Position numbers and translations under genes: made by a program. A DNA stretch of 64,000 nucleotides from CAZKGE01 sp964636405 (GTDB taxonomy: Bacteria; Bacillota; Clostridia; Christensenellales; CAG-138). This document shows, piece after piece, positions 40,387 through 48,071 of the stretch; within the stretch, counting starts at the first letter, position 1, and the number at the start of each line of letters is the position of its first letter. The notes beneath the pieces were generated by a model. It worked only from the letters and a program-made list of their open reading frames with translations, had not been told where the DNA came from and did no database searches. The stretch is taken from positions 1 through 64,000 of the forward strand of contig CAZWSI010000010.1 of assembly GCA_964636405.1 (NCBI GenBank), read 5' to 3'.

Positions 40387-42102
40387 ATGCGGGAGATCCT
40401 GCGTTACTTAAAACCGTACCGGGCAAGGCTTGTCTTCGTGGGGCTGCTGTATGTGGCGGCCACCTTTGCCGAGCTGTTTATGCCCTATATCATGAGCAAC
40501 ATTGTGGACGAAGGCATACGCGGGCGGGACATGCCGTATATCGTGCGCATGGGGCTGATCATGCTGGCGCTGTCGCTCCTCGCGCTGGGCTGCGGCTTGC
40601 TGACCACGCGCATCAACGCGGGCGTGTCCTCGGGCTTTTGCAACGCCCTGCAAAAGGCCGTATTTAATAAGATCAATTCGCTGACCTTCGAGGAATACGC
40701 GCGCATCGGCACCTCGAGCCTGCTCACGCGCTCGACCGACGACGTGTTTAATTTGCAGGACGCGGCAAACGGCTTTGTCTACGCCATCGTGACTGTGCCC
40801 ATCATGTTTATCGGCGGCGCTGTGCTGGCCTTTACGAGCGATTGGCTGCTCGCGCTGGTGCTGGTGGTCATCGCGCCCGCGGTGCTCTTTCTCGTGTGGC
40901 TCGTTACGCGCCGCATGGGTACGCTGTGGGAAAACTCCGATAAGTACATCGATATCCAAAACAAGGTCGTGCGCGAGCGCATTTCGGGCCTTCGCGTGAT
41001 TCGCGCGTTCGATAAGGAGGGGCACGAGCACGGACGCATCGCAAACGCCACCTGGGAGATGGCCAAGAACATCATCAAGGCGAACGTGCTTTCGGGCCTC
41101 ATAAACCCCCTCTCCATCCTGCTGCTCAATCTATCTACCGTGGCCATGCTGTATATCGGCGCGATACGCATCCAGACCGAGCCGCTGTTGCAGGCGGGGG
41201 ACGTGATTGCCACCATCCAGTATGTGGCGCTCATCATGAACGGACTGCTGGTGCTTTCGTGGACCTTCGCGTGGCTGCCGCACCTGAAGGTATGCGTGCG
41301 CAGGGTAAGCGAGGTGCTGCAAATGAAGGGCCTGTCCGAAAGCAGCGCGAGCGGCGAGCGTCTAAGCGGCGAGCTGGCCTTTCACGACGTAAGCTTCCGC
41401 TACGAGGGCGCCGACCAGCCCGCCCTAAGCCATGTCAATATCGATATCAAGGCGGGCGAGGTGGTGTCGCTTATCGGCGGCACGGGCAGCGGCAAAACGA
41501 CGCTCGCCAAGCTCATACTCGATTTCTACGCGCCCACGGAGGGCGAGATCACGCTCGGCGGCCGTCCCTACGGCGCGCTGAGCCGCGAGACCGTGCGCGA
41601 CAATATCTCTATCGCCCTGCAAAAGAGCATGATCTTCGACGCGACCATCGCCGAGAACATCCGCATGGGGGACAAGGACGCGCCGGACGAGAAGCTGGAG
41701 CGCATCGCGCGCATCGCGCAGATTGCGGACTTTGTGCATTCCCACGAGGAGGGTTTCGACTACAAGCTCGCGCAGGCGGGCGCAAACATCAGCGGCGGGC
41801 AGAAGCAGCGCATCAATATTGCGCGCACCGTCATCAAGGACGCGTCGGTGTATCTCTTTGACGATAGCTTTTCGGCGCTGGATTACCTCACCGAAAGCAA
41901 GCTGCGCAGGGAGCTCAACGCCTATCTGGCGGATAAAACGCAGATTATTGTCACGCAGCGCGCCGCCACCGCCATGCGCTCGGACAAGATCTACGTGCTG
42001 GACCGCGGGCAGATCGTCGGCGCGGGCACGCACAGGGAGCTGCTGGAGAGCTGCCGCATCTACCGGGAGATCTACGACTCCCAGCTTGGAGGCCAGGCAT
42101 GA
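40387..42102 (+). CDS. Heterodimeric ABC exporter, subunit A (TmrA/TM287-like)
   Basis: A 571-residue exporter half-transporter: six transmembrane helices (residues about 15-300) and a nucleotide-binding domain with Walker A GGTGSGKTT and signature ISGGQKQR. The Walker B segment is YLFDDSFSALD, where the catalytic Glu is replaced by Asp; the switch-region His is also changed (VTQRAAT). These changes mark the degenerate-site subunit of heterodimeric exporters such as TM287/288. GGGGAGGG precedes the ATG. It overlaps subunit B by 4 bp. Such pumps export drugs or lipids; the substrate here is unknown. Confidence 0.92.
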   Translation: MREILRYLKPYRARLVFVGLLYVAATFAELFMPYIMSNIVDEGIRGRDMPYIVRMGLIMLALSLLALGCGLLTTRINAGVSSGFCNALQKAVFNKINSLTFEEYARIGTSSLLTRSTDDVFNLQDAANGFVYAIVTVPIMFIGGAVLAFTSDWLLALVLVVIAPAVLFLVWLVTRRMGTLWENSDKYIDIQNKVVRERISGLRVIRAFDKEGHEHGRIANATWEMAKNIIKANVLSGLINPLSILLLNLSTVAMLYIGAIRIQTEPLLQAGDVIATIQYVALIMNGLLVLSWTFAWLPHLKVCVRRVSEVLQMKGLSESSASGERLSGELAFHDVSFRYEGADQPALSHVNIDIKAGEVVSLIGGTGSGKTTLAKLILDFYAPTEGEITLGGRPYGALSRETVRDNISIALQKSMIFDATIAENIRMGDKDAPDEKLERIARIAQIADFVHSHEEGFDYKLAQAGANISGGQKQRINIARTVIKDASVYLFDDSFSALDYLTESKLRRELNAYLADKTQIIVTQRAATAMRSDKIYVLDRGQIVGAGTHRELLESCRIYREIYDSQLGGQA

Positions 42103-43898
42103 GCGAGTATTTTAGAAGCACGCAAACCGATATTCAGCCGGAAAAGAAAAAGAGCTTTCAAACGCTGCGGCGTATCCTGCGGGAGGCGCGGCCCATTCGC
42201 GGATGGATCATCTTCTGCGCGTGCGTCAGCCTCGTGTCGGTTTCGCTCATTCTCATCGGGCCGGAGCTGCTTGGCAAGCTGACCAACGTGATCTACGCCT
42301 ATTGGGCGGACGGCACGGCCATCGGCATGCCGGCCTTTGTCCGCTCCTGCCTCGTGCTCGCGGGCGTTTACACGCTTTCCGCTCTGTGCGAGCTTACGAC
42401 GATGTTCATCATGAACAACGCCGTATCCAAGCACTTTACCTGCGCGCTGCGCGTAAAAATCAGCGATAAGATTCGCCGCTTGCCGGTCAAGTTCGTGGAC
42501 GAAACGCCCAACGGCGAGATTATCGCGCGCATGACCAACGACGTATCCGTGCTGGGCAACACCGTGCACAACTTCCTCAATATCATCATCTCGGGCTTTA
42601 TCAAGCTTGTGGGCATCGCGATTATCGTGTTCGCCATCCAGCCCGTGATGGCGCTCGCGGTGGTGCTGTTCGTGCCGCTTTCGCTCGTACTGTCGGCCAA
42701 AATTGCCGGACGCAGCGAAAGGCACTTTAACGACTATCGCAAAACCAACGGCAAGATCTATGCCCTCACCGAGGAGGATTACACGGGCTTTGCCACGGTC
42801 AAGGCGTTTAATCTCGAGGAGCGGCAGCGCCGCGAGCATGCCAAGCTTTGCGACGAGGGCCGCGAGCAGGCGCGCAAGGGTTATTTTCTCTCGGGCATCG
42901 TGCAGCCCATTATGGTGCTCACAAACCATATCGCCTATATCGCCATCTGCCTAATCGGCGGGTATCTGGCCATCGACGGCAGCATCAGCGTGGGCGACGT
43001 GGTGGCCTTTGTGCTCTATGCCAAGCTCTTTGCCGGGCCGCTGGAAAGCATTGCAAACGGCCTGTCCATGATGCAGAACACCTTCGCCTCCGCGGGTCGC
43101 GTATACGACCTGCTTGACCGCGACGAGATGAGCGCGGAGCCGGACACGCCCGCGCCCGCCGGGATGGGCAATATCCGCTTCGAGCATGTATGCTTTTCCT
43201 ATAAAAAGGAGGAGCCGCTGATTACAGACCTCTGCATGGACGTGAAGGCGGGGCAAAAGGTGGCCATCGTCGGCCCGACCGGGGGCGGCAAAACCACCAT
43301 TGTCAATTTGCTCATGCGCTTTTATGAGGTGGATGCGGGCCGCATTTTCGTGGACGGCGTGGACACGGCCTGGCTTGACCGCTCCGAGCTGCGCGCCATG
43401 TTCAGCATGGTTTTGCAGGATACGTGGCTTTTTTCGGGCACGATCTACGATAACATTGCCTACGGCAAGGCTGACGCCACGCGCGAGGAGGTGCTCGAGG
43501 CGGCGCGGCTGGCGCACATCGATTTCTTTATCGATACCATGCCCGACGGCTACGACACCATGATCAACGAGGAGTCCACCAATATCAGCAGCGGGCAAAA
43601 GCAGCTGCTCACCATAGCGCGGGCCTATCTTGCCAACCGCCGCATCCTCATTCTGGACGAGGCGACCAGCAGCGTGGACACCCGCACGGAGATTCTGATT
43701 CAAAACACCATGGACGAGCTCATGCGCGGCCGCACCAGCTTCGTTATCGCGCACCGGCTCTCGACCATCGTAGACGCGGATATCATCCTTGTGGTGGACA
43801 ACGGCCGCATTGTGGAGCAAGGCTCGCACAAGGCGCTTATGGCGAAAAACGGCTTCTACGCGGAGATTTACAACAGCCAGTACGATCTGCTGAATTGA
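42099..43898 (+). CDS. Heterodimeric ABC exporter, subunit B (TmrB/TM288-like)
   Basis: A 599-residue half-transporter with six helices and a full nucleotide-binding domain: Walker A GPTGGGKTT, signature ISSGQKQL (degenerate relative to LSGGQ), Walker B LILDEATSSVD with catalytic Glu, and H-loop AHRLST. The intact Walker B here and the intact signature in subunit A combine to make the single active ATP site. The N-terminus has an extra cytoplasmic segment of about 35 residues. The ATG overlaps the subunit A stop (ATGA). A bidirectional terminator follows. Confidence 0.93.
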   Translation: MSEYFRSTQTDIQPEKKKSFQTLRRILREARPIRGWIIFCACVSLVSVSLILIGPELLGKLTNVIYAYWADGTAIGMPAFVRSCLVLAGVYTLSALCELTTMFIMNNAVSKHFTCALRVKISDKIRRLPVKFVDETPNGEIIARMTNDVSVLGNTVHNFLNIIISGFIKLVGIAIIVFAIQPVMALAVVLFVPLSLVLSAKIAGRSERHFNDYRKTNGKIYALTEEDYTGFATVKAFNLEERQRREHAKLCDEGREQARKGYFLSGIVQPIMVLTNHIAYIAICLIGGYLAIDGSISVGDVVAFVLYAKLFAGPLESIANGLSMMQNTFASAGRVYDLLDRDEMSAEPDTPAPAGMGNIRFEHVCFSYKKEEPLITDLCMDVKAGQKVAIVGPTGGGKTTIVNLLMRFYEVDAGRIFVDGVDTAWLDRSELRAMFSMVLQDTWLFSGTIYDNIAYGKADATREEVLEAARLAHIDFFIDTMPDGYDTMINEESTNISSGQKQLLTIARAYLANRRILILDEATSSVDTRTEILIQNTMDELMRGRTSFVIAHRLSTIVDADIILVVDNGRIVEQGSHKALMAKNGFYAEIYNSQYDLLN

Positions 43899-43919
43899 GA
43901 CGCTCGCAATAAACAAAAC

Positions 43920-43957
43920 AGCGCGGCGGCCGCAAAAAACGGTCGCCGCGCTTTCTT
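43920..43957. terminator. Terminator between convergent operons
   Basis: A 13-bp stem (AGCGCGGCGGCCG / CGGTCGCCGCGCT, one G-U) with a 7-nt loop, followed by TTTCTTG on the plus side. It separates the ABC exporter from the acetyltransferase end of the ftsK operon. Confidence 0.75.
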
Positions 43958-44054
43958 GAAACACGTTACATTTCCAAGACGGAATCAGAATACTGCTCGC
44001 AAAAGGACACCTGCCGCATGATTTCCCTTTATCCATGCGCCGTCCCTCCGGCAG

Positions 44055-44489
44055 CTACAGCTTTTTTAGGAAGCAGATTACGCGGTTGACCTCGGCAAAG
44101 CCCGCGCGCAGGTGAAAGCGCAGGCTGTCCGTGTTTTCAAGCGCACAGTCGCTGGCAAATTCCGTGCAGCCGCGTTCTCCGGCCCAAGCCTCGCAAAAGC
44201 GCAGCAGCGCATCCGCGATGCCGCGCCGCCTGTACGCGTCCTCGACGTATATGCCCTCAAGGTACCCAACGGGGCTGCTTTCCGCGCCCTCTACATAGTC
44301 GAAGCGCAGTTGGCACTGGGCAAAGCCAACGGCTTGCCCGTCCTCCACGGCGAGGGCAAAGCACGCGTTTTCATCCGCCATTTCTGCGGACAGCGCCGCA
44401 TAAAGCGCGCCCTCCTCGTGGCCGGGCCACAAGGCGAGCGCCAGCCTTGTCAGCACGCCGAGATCAAAGGCTTCCGCTTTTCTGATCAT
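44055..44489 (-). CDS. GNAT acetyltransferase, aminoglycoside AAC(6')-I-like
   Basis: A 144-residue N-acetyltransferase. The sequence is strikingly like chromosomal AAC(6')-I enzymes (Salmonella AAC(6')-Iy group): LWPGHEE near residue 20, GFAQCQLRFDYVEGAESSP, YLEGIYVEDAYRRRGIADAL (acetyl-CoA loop RRRGIA), and GCTEFASDCALENTDS before a final GF...R(V/I)ICFLKKL. Enzymes of this type acetylate the 6'-amine of kanamycin, tobramycin and related drugs; many chromosomal members have other physiological substrates. The ATG at 44487-44489 follows 16 bp after another GNAT gene. Resistance itself is inference from sequence. Confidence 0.8.
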   Translation of the reverse strand: MIRKAEAFDLGVLTRLALALWPGHEEGALYAALSAEMADENACFALAVEDGQAVGFAQCQLRFDYVEGAESSPVGYLEGIYVEDAYRRRGIADALLRFCEAWAGERGCTEFASDCALENTDSLRFHLRAGFAEVNRVICFLKKL

Positions 44490-44505
44490 TCGCTGTTCCT
44501 CCGCC

Positions 44506-44946
44506 TCACAGCGCGAAGCGATAGATATGCACCCGGCGCAGGCCCTCGAGATACATGTCGCTTTCCGGCGGCAGATCGACGGTCGCCTCCAGCACGCCGC
44601 CCGCAAATTCGCAACTGCGCGCGGAGGCCGCGTTTTCCGTGCCGCAGGAAATGCGGACAAATTCCATGCCGTGCTTCTTTGCCAGCTCGAAAAGCAGCAG
44701 GCAGGCCTTGCCCGCGTAATGCCGCCCCCGGTATTCGGGCTTGACGCTGTAGCCGATGTTACCGCCGTAATATGTCTTTTGGTTGTGCCCGATGCGCAGG
44801 TCGCAACTGCCGATTTCCGTTCCGTCGACCAGGCAGATGCGGAAGTGGTATGCGGGCACAAATTGCCTTTCCGCGTCGGCCTCCGCCGTTTTCGCGAGCT
44901 TGAGAAACAGCTCGTCGCTTTTCAGGAAACCCGTATCAAAAAACAC
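44506..44946 (-). CDS. GNAT N-acetyltransferase
   Basis: A 146-residue GNAT protein. It has a GSCDLRIGHNQKTYYGGNIGYSV core, the acetyl-CoA loop YRGRHYAGKA, and a C-terminal ISCGTENAASARSCE. This is a common uncharacterised group in Bacillota. There is no suitable ATG; I chose GTG at 44944-44946 (VFFDTGFLKSDELF) because GGGAGAG lies upstream and homologues of this group begin with the same segment. It lies 43 bp downstream of cinA and 16 bp upstream of the AAC(6')-like gene, so it belongs to the same transcript. Confidence 0.82.
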   Translation of the reverse strand: MFFDTGFLKSDELFLKLAKTAEADAERQFVPAYHFRICLVDGTEIGSCDLRIGHNQKTYYGGNIGYSVKPEYRGRHYAGKACLLLFELAKKHGMEFVRISCGTENAASARSCEFAGGVLEATVDLPPESDMYLEGLRRVHIYRFAL

Positions 44947-44989
44947 AGCCGCGTGCTCTCCCGTTCCGCGCCCGTAAGCGCTTTTCTCT

Positions 44990-46216
44990 TTACAGCGCGC
45001 GCCGCAGCAAATCCAGCGCGTTGAGCGCGGCGGAGGTGCGGATGCGCGCTCGGTCGCCAAAGAGATTCAGTTTGCGTACCTGGGTGCCGCTTGCGTCCGC
45101 CAGCGCGATATATACCGTGCCGACGGGCGTTTCCTCGGTGCCGCCGTCCGGGCCGGCAACGCCCGTGGTGGCAAGGCCGATATCCGCGCCCGCGCCGCGC
45201 CGCGCGCCCTCGGCCATCTCGCGCGCGCAGGATTCGCTCACCGCGCCGTGCCGGGCAAGCGTATCGCCGCTTACGCCGAGCAGACGCGTTTTTGCGCTTT
45301 CCGCATAGGTGACCAGGCCCTCGGTTAGAAATGCCGAGCAGCCGGGAATATCCACCAGCGCGCTTGTTACCATGCCGCCCGTGCAGCTTTCGGCGACGGC
45401 GAGCGTCTTGTTTTGCTCCGTCAGGAGCCGTGCGCACAGCGCCGGGAGCGCTTCGCCCGCAGTGCTGTATAAAAAGTCTCCAAGCCGGGCGGCGACCGCC
45501 TCGATCATGGGCGCGACGAGCGCTTCGCCCTCCGCGTCGCTTGCGCACTGGGCGGTTACGCGCAAGGTGACCTCGCCCGTTTTCACATAGGGCGCGATCG
45601 TGGGGTTGGTCTGGTTTTCGATAATATCCCGCAATTGGTAGGTCACGTCGCTTTCGCCCATGCCGAAGATGCGCAGCTCCCGCGAATAGAGCTTCGCGCC
45701 GCTTCGCTTTTCGAGGAAGGGCACGACGTAATCGTCCACCATGGGGTTCAGCTCGCGCGGCGGCCCGGGCAGCAGCACGGCGATTTTCCCGTCCGCCTCC
45801 ATAATGCAGCCGGGCGCGGTGCCCTTGGGATTGGGCAGAATGTGCGCGCCTTCGGGGAAGCAGGCTTGCTTGAGATTATTGGGCGCCATTTCGCGGCCGC
45901 GCGCGGCAAAGAACGCGGTCAGGCGCTCCACCTCGGCGGGGATAGGCTCGCAGCGCAGCCCCAGCGCCGCGGCTACGGTCTCCTTGGTCAGATCGTCGTC
46001 GGTCGGCCCGAGCCCGCCGGTAAAAAGCACCACGTCCGAGCGGGCGATGGATTCGTGAATGACCTTGGTGAGCCGCCCGGGGTTATCGCCCACGGTGACG
46101 TGATAAAACACCTGAAATCCCATGGGCGCGAGGCGCTCGGCAATGTATTTTGCGTCGGTATTGACGACCTGCCCCATGAGCAGCTCCGTGCCGACGGAAA
46201 CGATCTCAGCGATCAT
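44990..46216 (-). CDS. cinA: CinA-family protein (NMN amidase / nicotinamide-nucleotide pyrophosphatase)
   Basis: A 408-residue CinA: N-terminal COG1058 pyrophosphatase (SVGTELLMGQVVNTDAKYI, FTGGLGPTDDDLTKE, LLPGPPREL) and a C-terminal PncC-type NMN deamidase (VAESCTGGMVTSALVDIPG, TTGVAGPDGGTEETPVGTVY). It recycles NMN to NaMN and removes ADP-ribose. The start at 46214-46216 overlaps the pgsA stop codon by 4 bp. In many Bacillota recA follows cinA; here two acetyltransferase genes follow instead. Confidence 0.95.
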   Translation of the reverse strand: MIAEIVSVGTELLMGQVVNTDAKYIAERLAPMGFQVFYHVTVGDNPGRLTKVIHESIARSDVVLFTGGLGPTDDDLTKETVAAALGLRCEPIPAEVERLTAFFAARGREMAPNNLKQACFPEGAHILPNPKGTAPGCIMEADGKIAVLLPGPPRELNPMVDDYVVPFLEKRSGAKLYSRELRIFGMGESDVTYQLRDIIENQTNPTIAPYVKTGEVTLRVTAQCASDAEGEALVAPMIEAVAARLGDFLYSTAGEALPALCARLLTEQNKTLAVAESCTGGMVTSALVDIPGCSAFLTEGLVTYAESAKTRLLGVSGDTLARHGAVSESCAREMAEGARRGAGADIGLATTGVAGPDGGTEETPVGTVYIALADASGTQVRKLNLFGDRARIRTSAALNALDLLRRAL

Positions 46217-46758
46217 GTGAGGGATACCGCCTTTCTGTTTTTCACAATGTAATCTACGGCCGACCACACGGTAAACACAGCCGCAAGGTGCGTAGCAAGG
46301 CCGGAGAAGGAGAAGGGCAGCCAGCGGAAGCCGAAATCGTCCAGTAAAATGAAGATGATGGCGATCACCTGAAGGGTGGCCTTCGTTTTGCCCAGCCAGT
46401 TTGCGGCGATGACCGTGCCGGTTTGCACGGCGACGAGCCGGAAGGCGCTGACGACGAGCTCCCGCCCGATGAACAGCACCGTAAAGAGCGGCGGCAGCAG
46501 GTTGAGCCACGTGAGCATGATGAACGCGGTGCAAAACAGGAGTTTGTCGGCCATGGGGTCCATGAGGCGGCCGAAATCGGTTATGAGGTTGTATTTGCGC
46601 GCAATCGCGCCGTCCACGATGTCCGTCATGTCCGCGACAAAGAAAATCCCCGCCGCAAGCCAGTTCCACCAGCCAAGAAACGGCTTGAGGAAAAAGCAGG
46701 CGAGAAACACCGGCACGAGAAACGTGCGGAAAAGGGTCAGTTTATTCGGCAGATTCAC
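46213..46758 (-). CDS. pgsA: CDP-diacylglycerol-glycerol-3-phosphate 3-phosphatidyltransferase
   Basis: A 181-residue membrane enzyme that makes phosphatidylglycerophosphate. The CDP-alcohol phosphotransferase signature is complete: Asp49-Gly50-x2-Ala53-Arg54-x8-Gly63-x3-Asp67-x3-Asp71 (DGAIARKYNLITDFGRLMDP). Several transmembrane helices surround it. It overlaps rimO upstream and cinA downstream by 4 bp each, as in other Bacillota. Confidence 0.95.
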   Translation of the reverse strand: MNLPNKLTLFRTFLVPVFLACFFLKPFLGWWNWLAAGIFFVADMTDIVDGAIARKYNLITDFGRLMDPMADKLLFCTAFIMLTWLNLLPPLFTVLFIGRELVVSAFRLVAVQTGTVIAANWLGKTKATLQVIAIIFILLDDFGFRWLPFSFSGLATHLAAVFTVWSAVDYIVKNRKAVSLT

Positions 46759-48071
46759 AAATTTACCCCCAGCATATCGTACTTGCGCGCCTCCGTGAGG
46801 CGGATATCAATATAATCGCCCGGTTTGTGGAACGGCAAACGGGGCACGTATATAAGCCCGTCCACGTCCGGCGCCTCGGCATAGCTGCGCCCAACGGTAT
46901 AGTCGCCCGCGCTTTGCTCGATTAAAAGCGTCGTTTCCGTGCCGACGCGGCGGGCGCCGCGCGCCTCCGTAAGGCTTCGTTGCGCGGATAAAAGCCGGTC
47001 GAGCCGTTCGGCCTTGACCGCCTCGGGCACTTGCGCATCAAAGCCTGCGGCGGTCGTGCCGTCCTCTGCGGAGAAGGCGAACGCGCCCACCCGGTCGAAG
47101 GGATACGCGCGCAAAAAGTCCAGCAGCTCCTCAAAATCCCGCTCGGTCTCGCCCGGAAAGCCCACCATGAAGGTGGTGCGCAGAATAAAGGCGGGTGAAT
47201 ACCGCGCCGTTTCCGCGAGCACACGCTCGATGTGCGCGCGCGTGCCGCGCCGGTGCATGCGGCGCAAAACCGCATCGGACACGTGTTGCAGCGGCATATC
47301 GAGATAGTTAACCAGCTTTTCGCTTTCCGCAAGCTGCTTAATCAGCGCGGGCGTTACGCTGTCCGGGTAGGTATAGAGTACCCGGAGCCAGCGGATTCCA
47401 TCGATTTTTTCCAGCCGACGGAGCAATGCGGGCAGCATGGGTCTGCCGTATAGGTCGGCTCCGTAGCCGGAGGTATCCTGCGCAATCAGCGTTAGCTCCG
47501 TCACGCCCGCGTCTGCAAGGGCGCGCGCCTCGCGCTCAAGCTTTTCCATGGGCACGCTTCGCAGCGCGCCGCGAATGAGGGGAATGGCGCAGTATGCGCA
47601 GCGGTTGTCGCATCCGTCGCCGATGCGCAGGAACGCACGGTAGGGCGGGGTGCTCAAAACGCGCTCCGCGCCCTCGACAAGCGGCGCGCACGCGCCCAAA
47701 GCGTCCTTCACGCCGCACAGCCCGCGCGCGGCGAGTAATCCGGGCAGCGTTTCATATTCGCGCACGCCGGTGAGCACGTCGAGCTCGGGCATGGCCTCCA
47801 TAAGCTCCGCGCGGTAGCGCTCCGATAAGCATCCGGTGGCGACCAGCGCCTTGCACACGCCCGTTTCCTTATACCGCGCCATCTCGAGCAGCGTATCGAT
47901 GGATTCCTGCTTGGCGGATTCGATAAAGCCGCAGGTGTTGACAATCAGCACCTCGGCAAGCTCCGGCCTTTGCACGATTTCATAGCCTGCGCGGCGCAGG
48001 ATAAACAGCATGCGCTCGGTATCCACGCGGTTCTTCGCGCAGCCCAGGGATACCACGCCCACGCGGCTCAT
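46755..48071 (-). CDS. rimO: Ribosomal protein S12 methylthiotransferase RimO
   Basis: A radical-SAM enzyme that methylthiolates Asp88/89 of ribosomal protein S12. The 438 residues carry the N-terminal cluster cysteines Cys11, Cys47 and Cys81, the radical-SAM motif Cys154-x3-Cys158-x2-Cys161 in GDGCDNRCAYC, and a C-terminal TRAM domain (TTLLIEQSAGDYTVGRSYAEAPDVDG, in part). It starts within the ftsK stop codon and overlaps pgsA. Confidence 0.95.
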   Translation of the reverse strand: MSRVGVVSLGCAKNRVDTERMLFILRRAGYEIVQRPELAEVLIVNTCGFIESAKQESIDTLLEMARYKETGVCKALVATGCLSERYRAELMEAMPELDVLTGVREYETLPGLLAARGLCGVKDALGACAPLVEGAERVLSTPPYRAFLRIGDGCDNRCAYCAIPLIRGALRSVPMEKLEREARALADAGVTELTLIAQDTSGYGADLYGRPMLPALLRRLEKIDGIRWLRVLYTYPDSVTPALIKQLAESEKLVNYLDMPLQHVSDAVLRRMHRRGTRAHIERVLAETARYSPAFILRTTFMVGFPGETERDFEELLDFLRAYPFDRVGAFAFSAEDGTTAAGFDAQVPEAVKAERLDRLLSAQRSLTEARGARRVGTETTLLIEQSAGDYTVGRSYAEAPDVDGLIYVPRLPFHKPGDYIDIRLTEARKYDMLGVNL

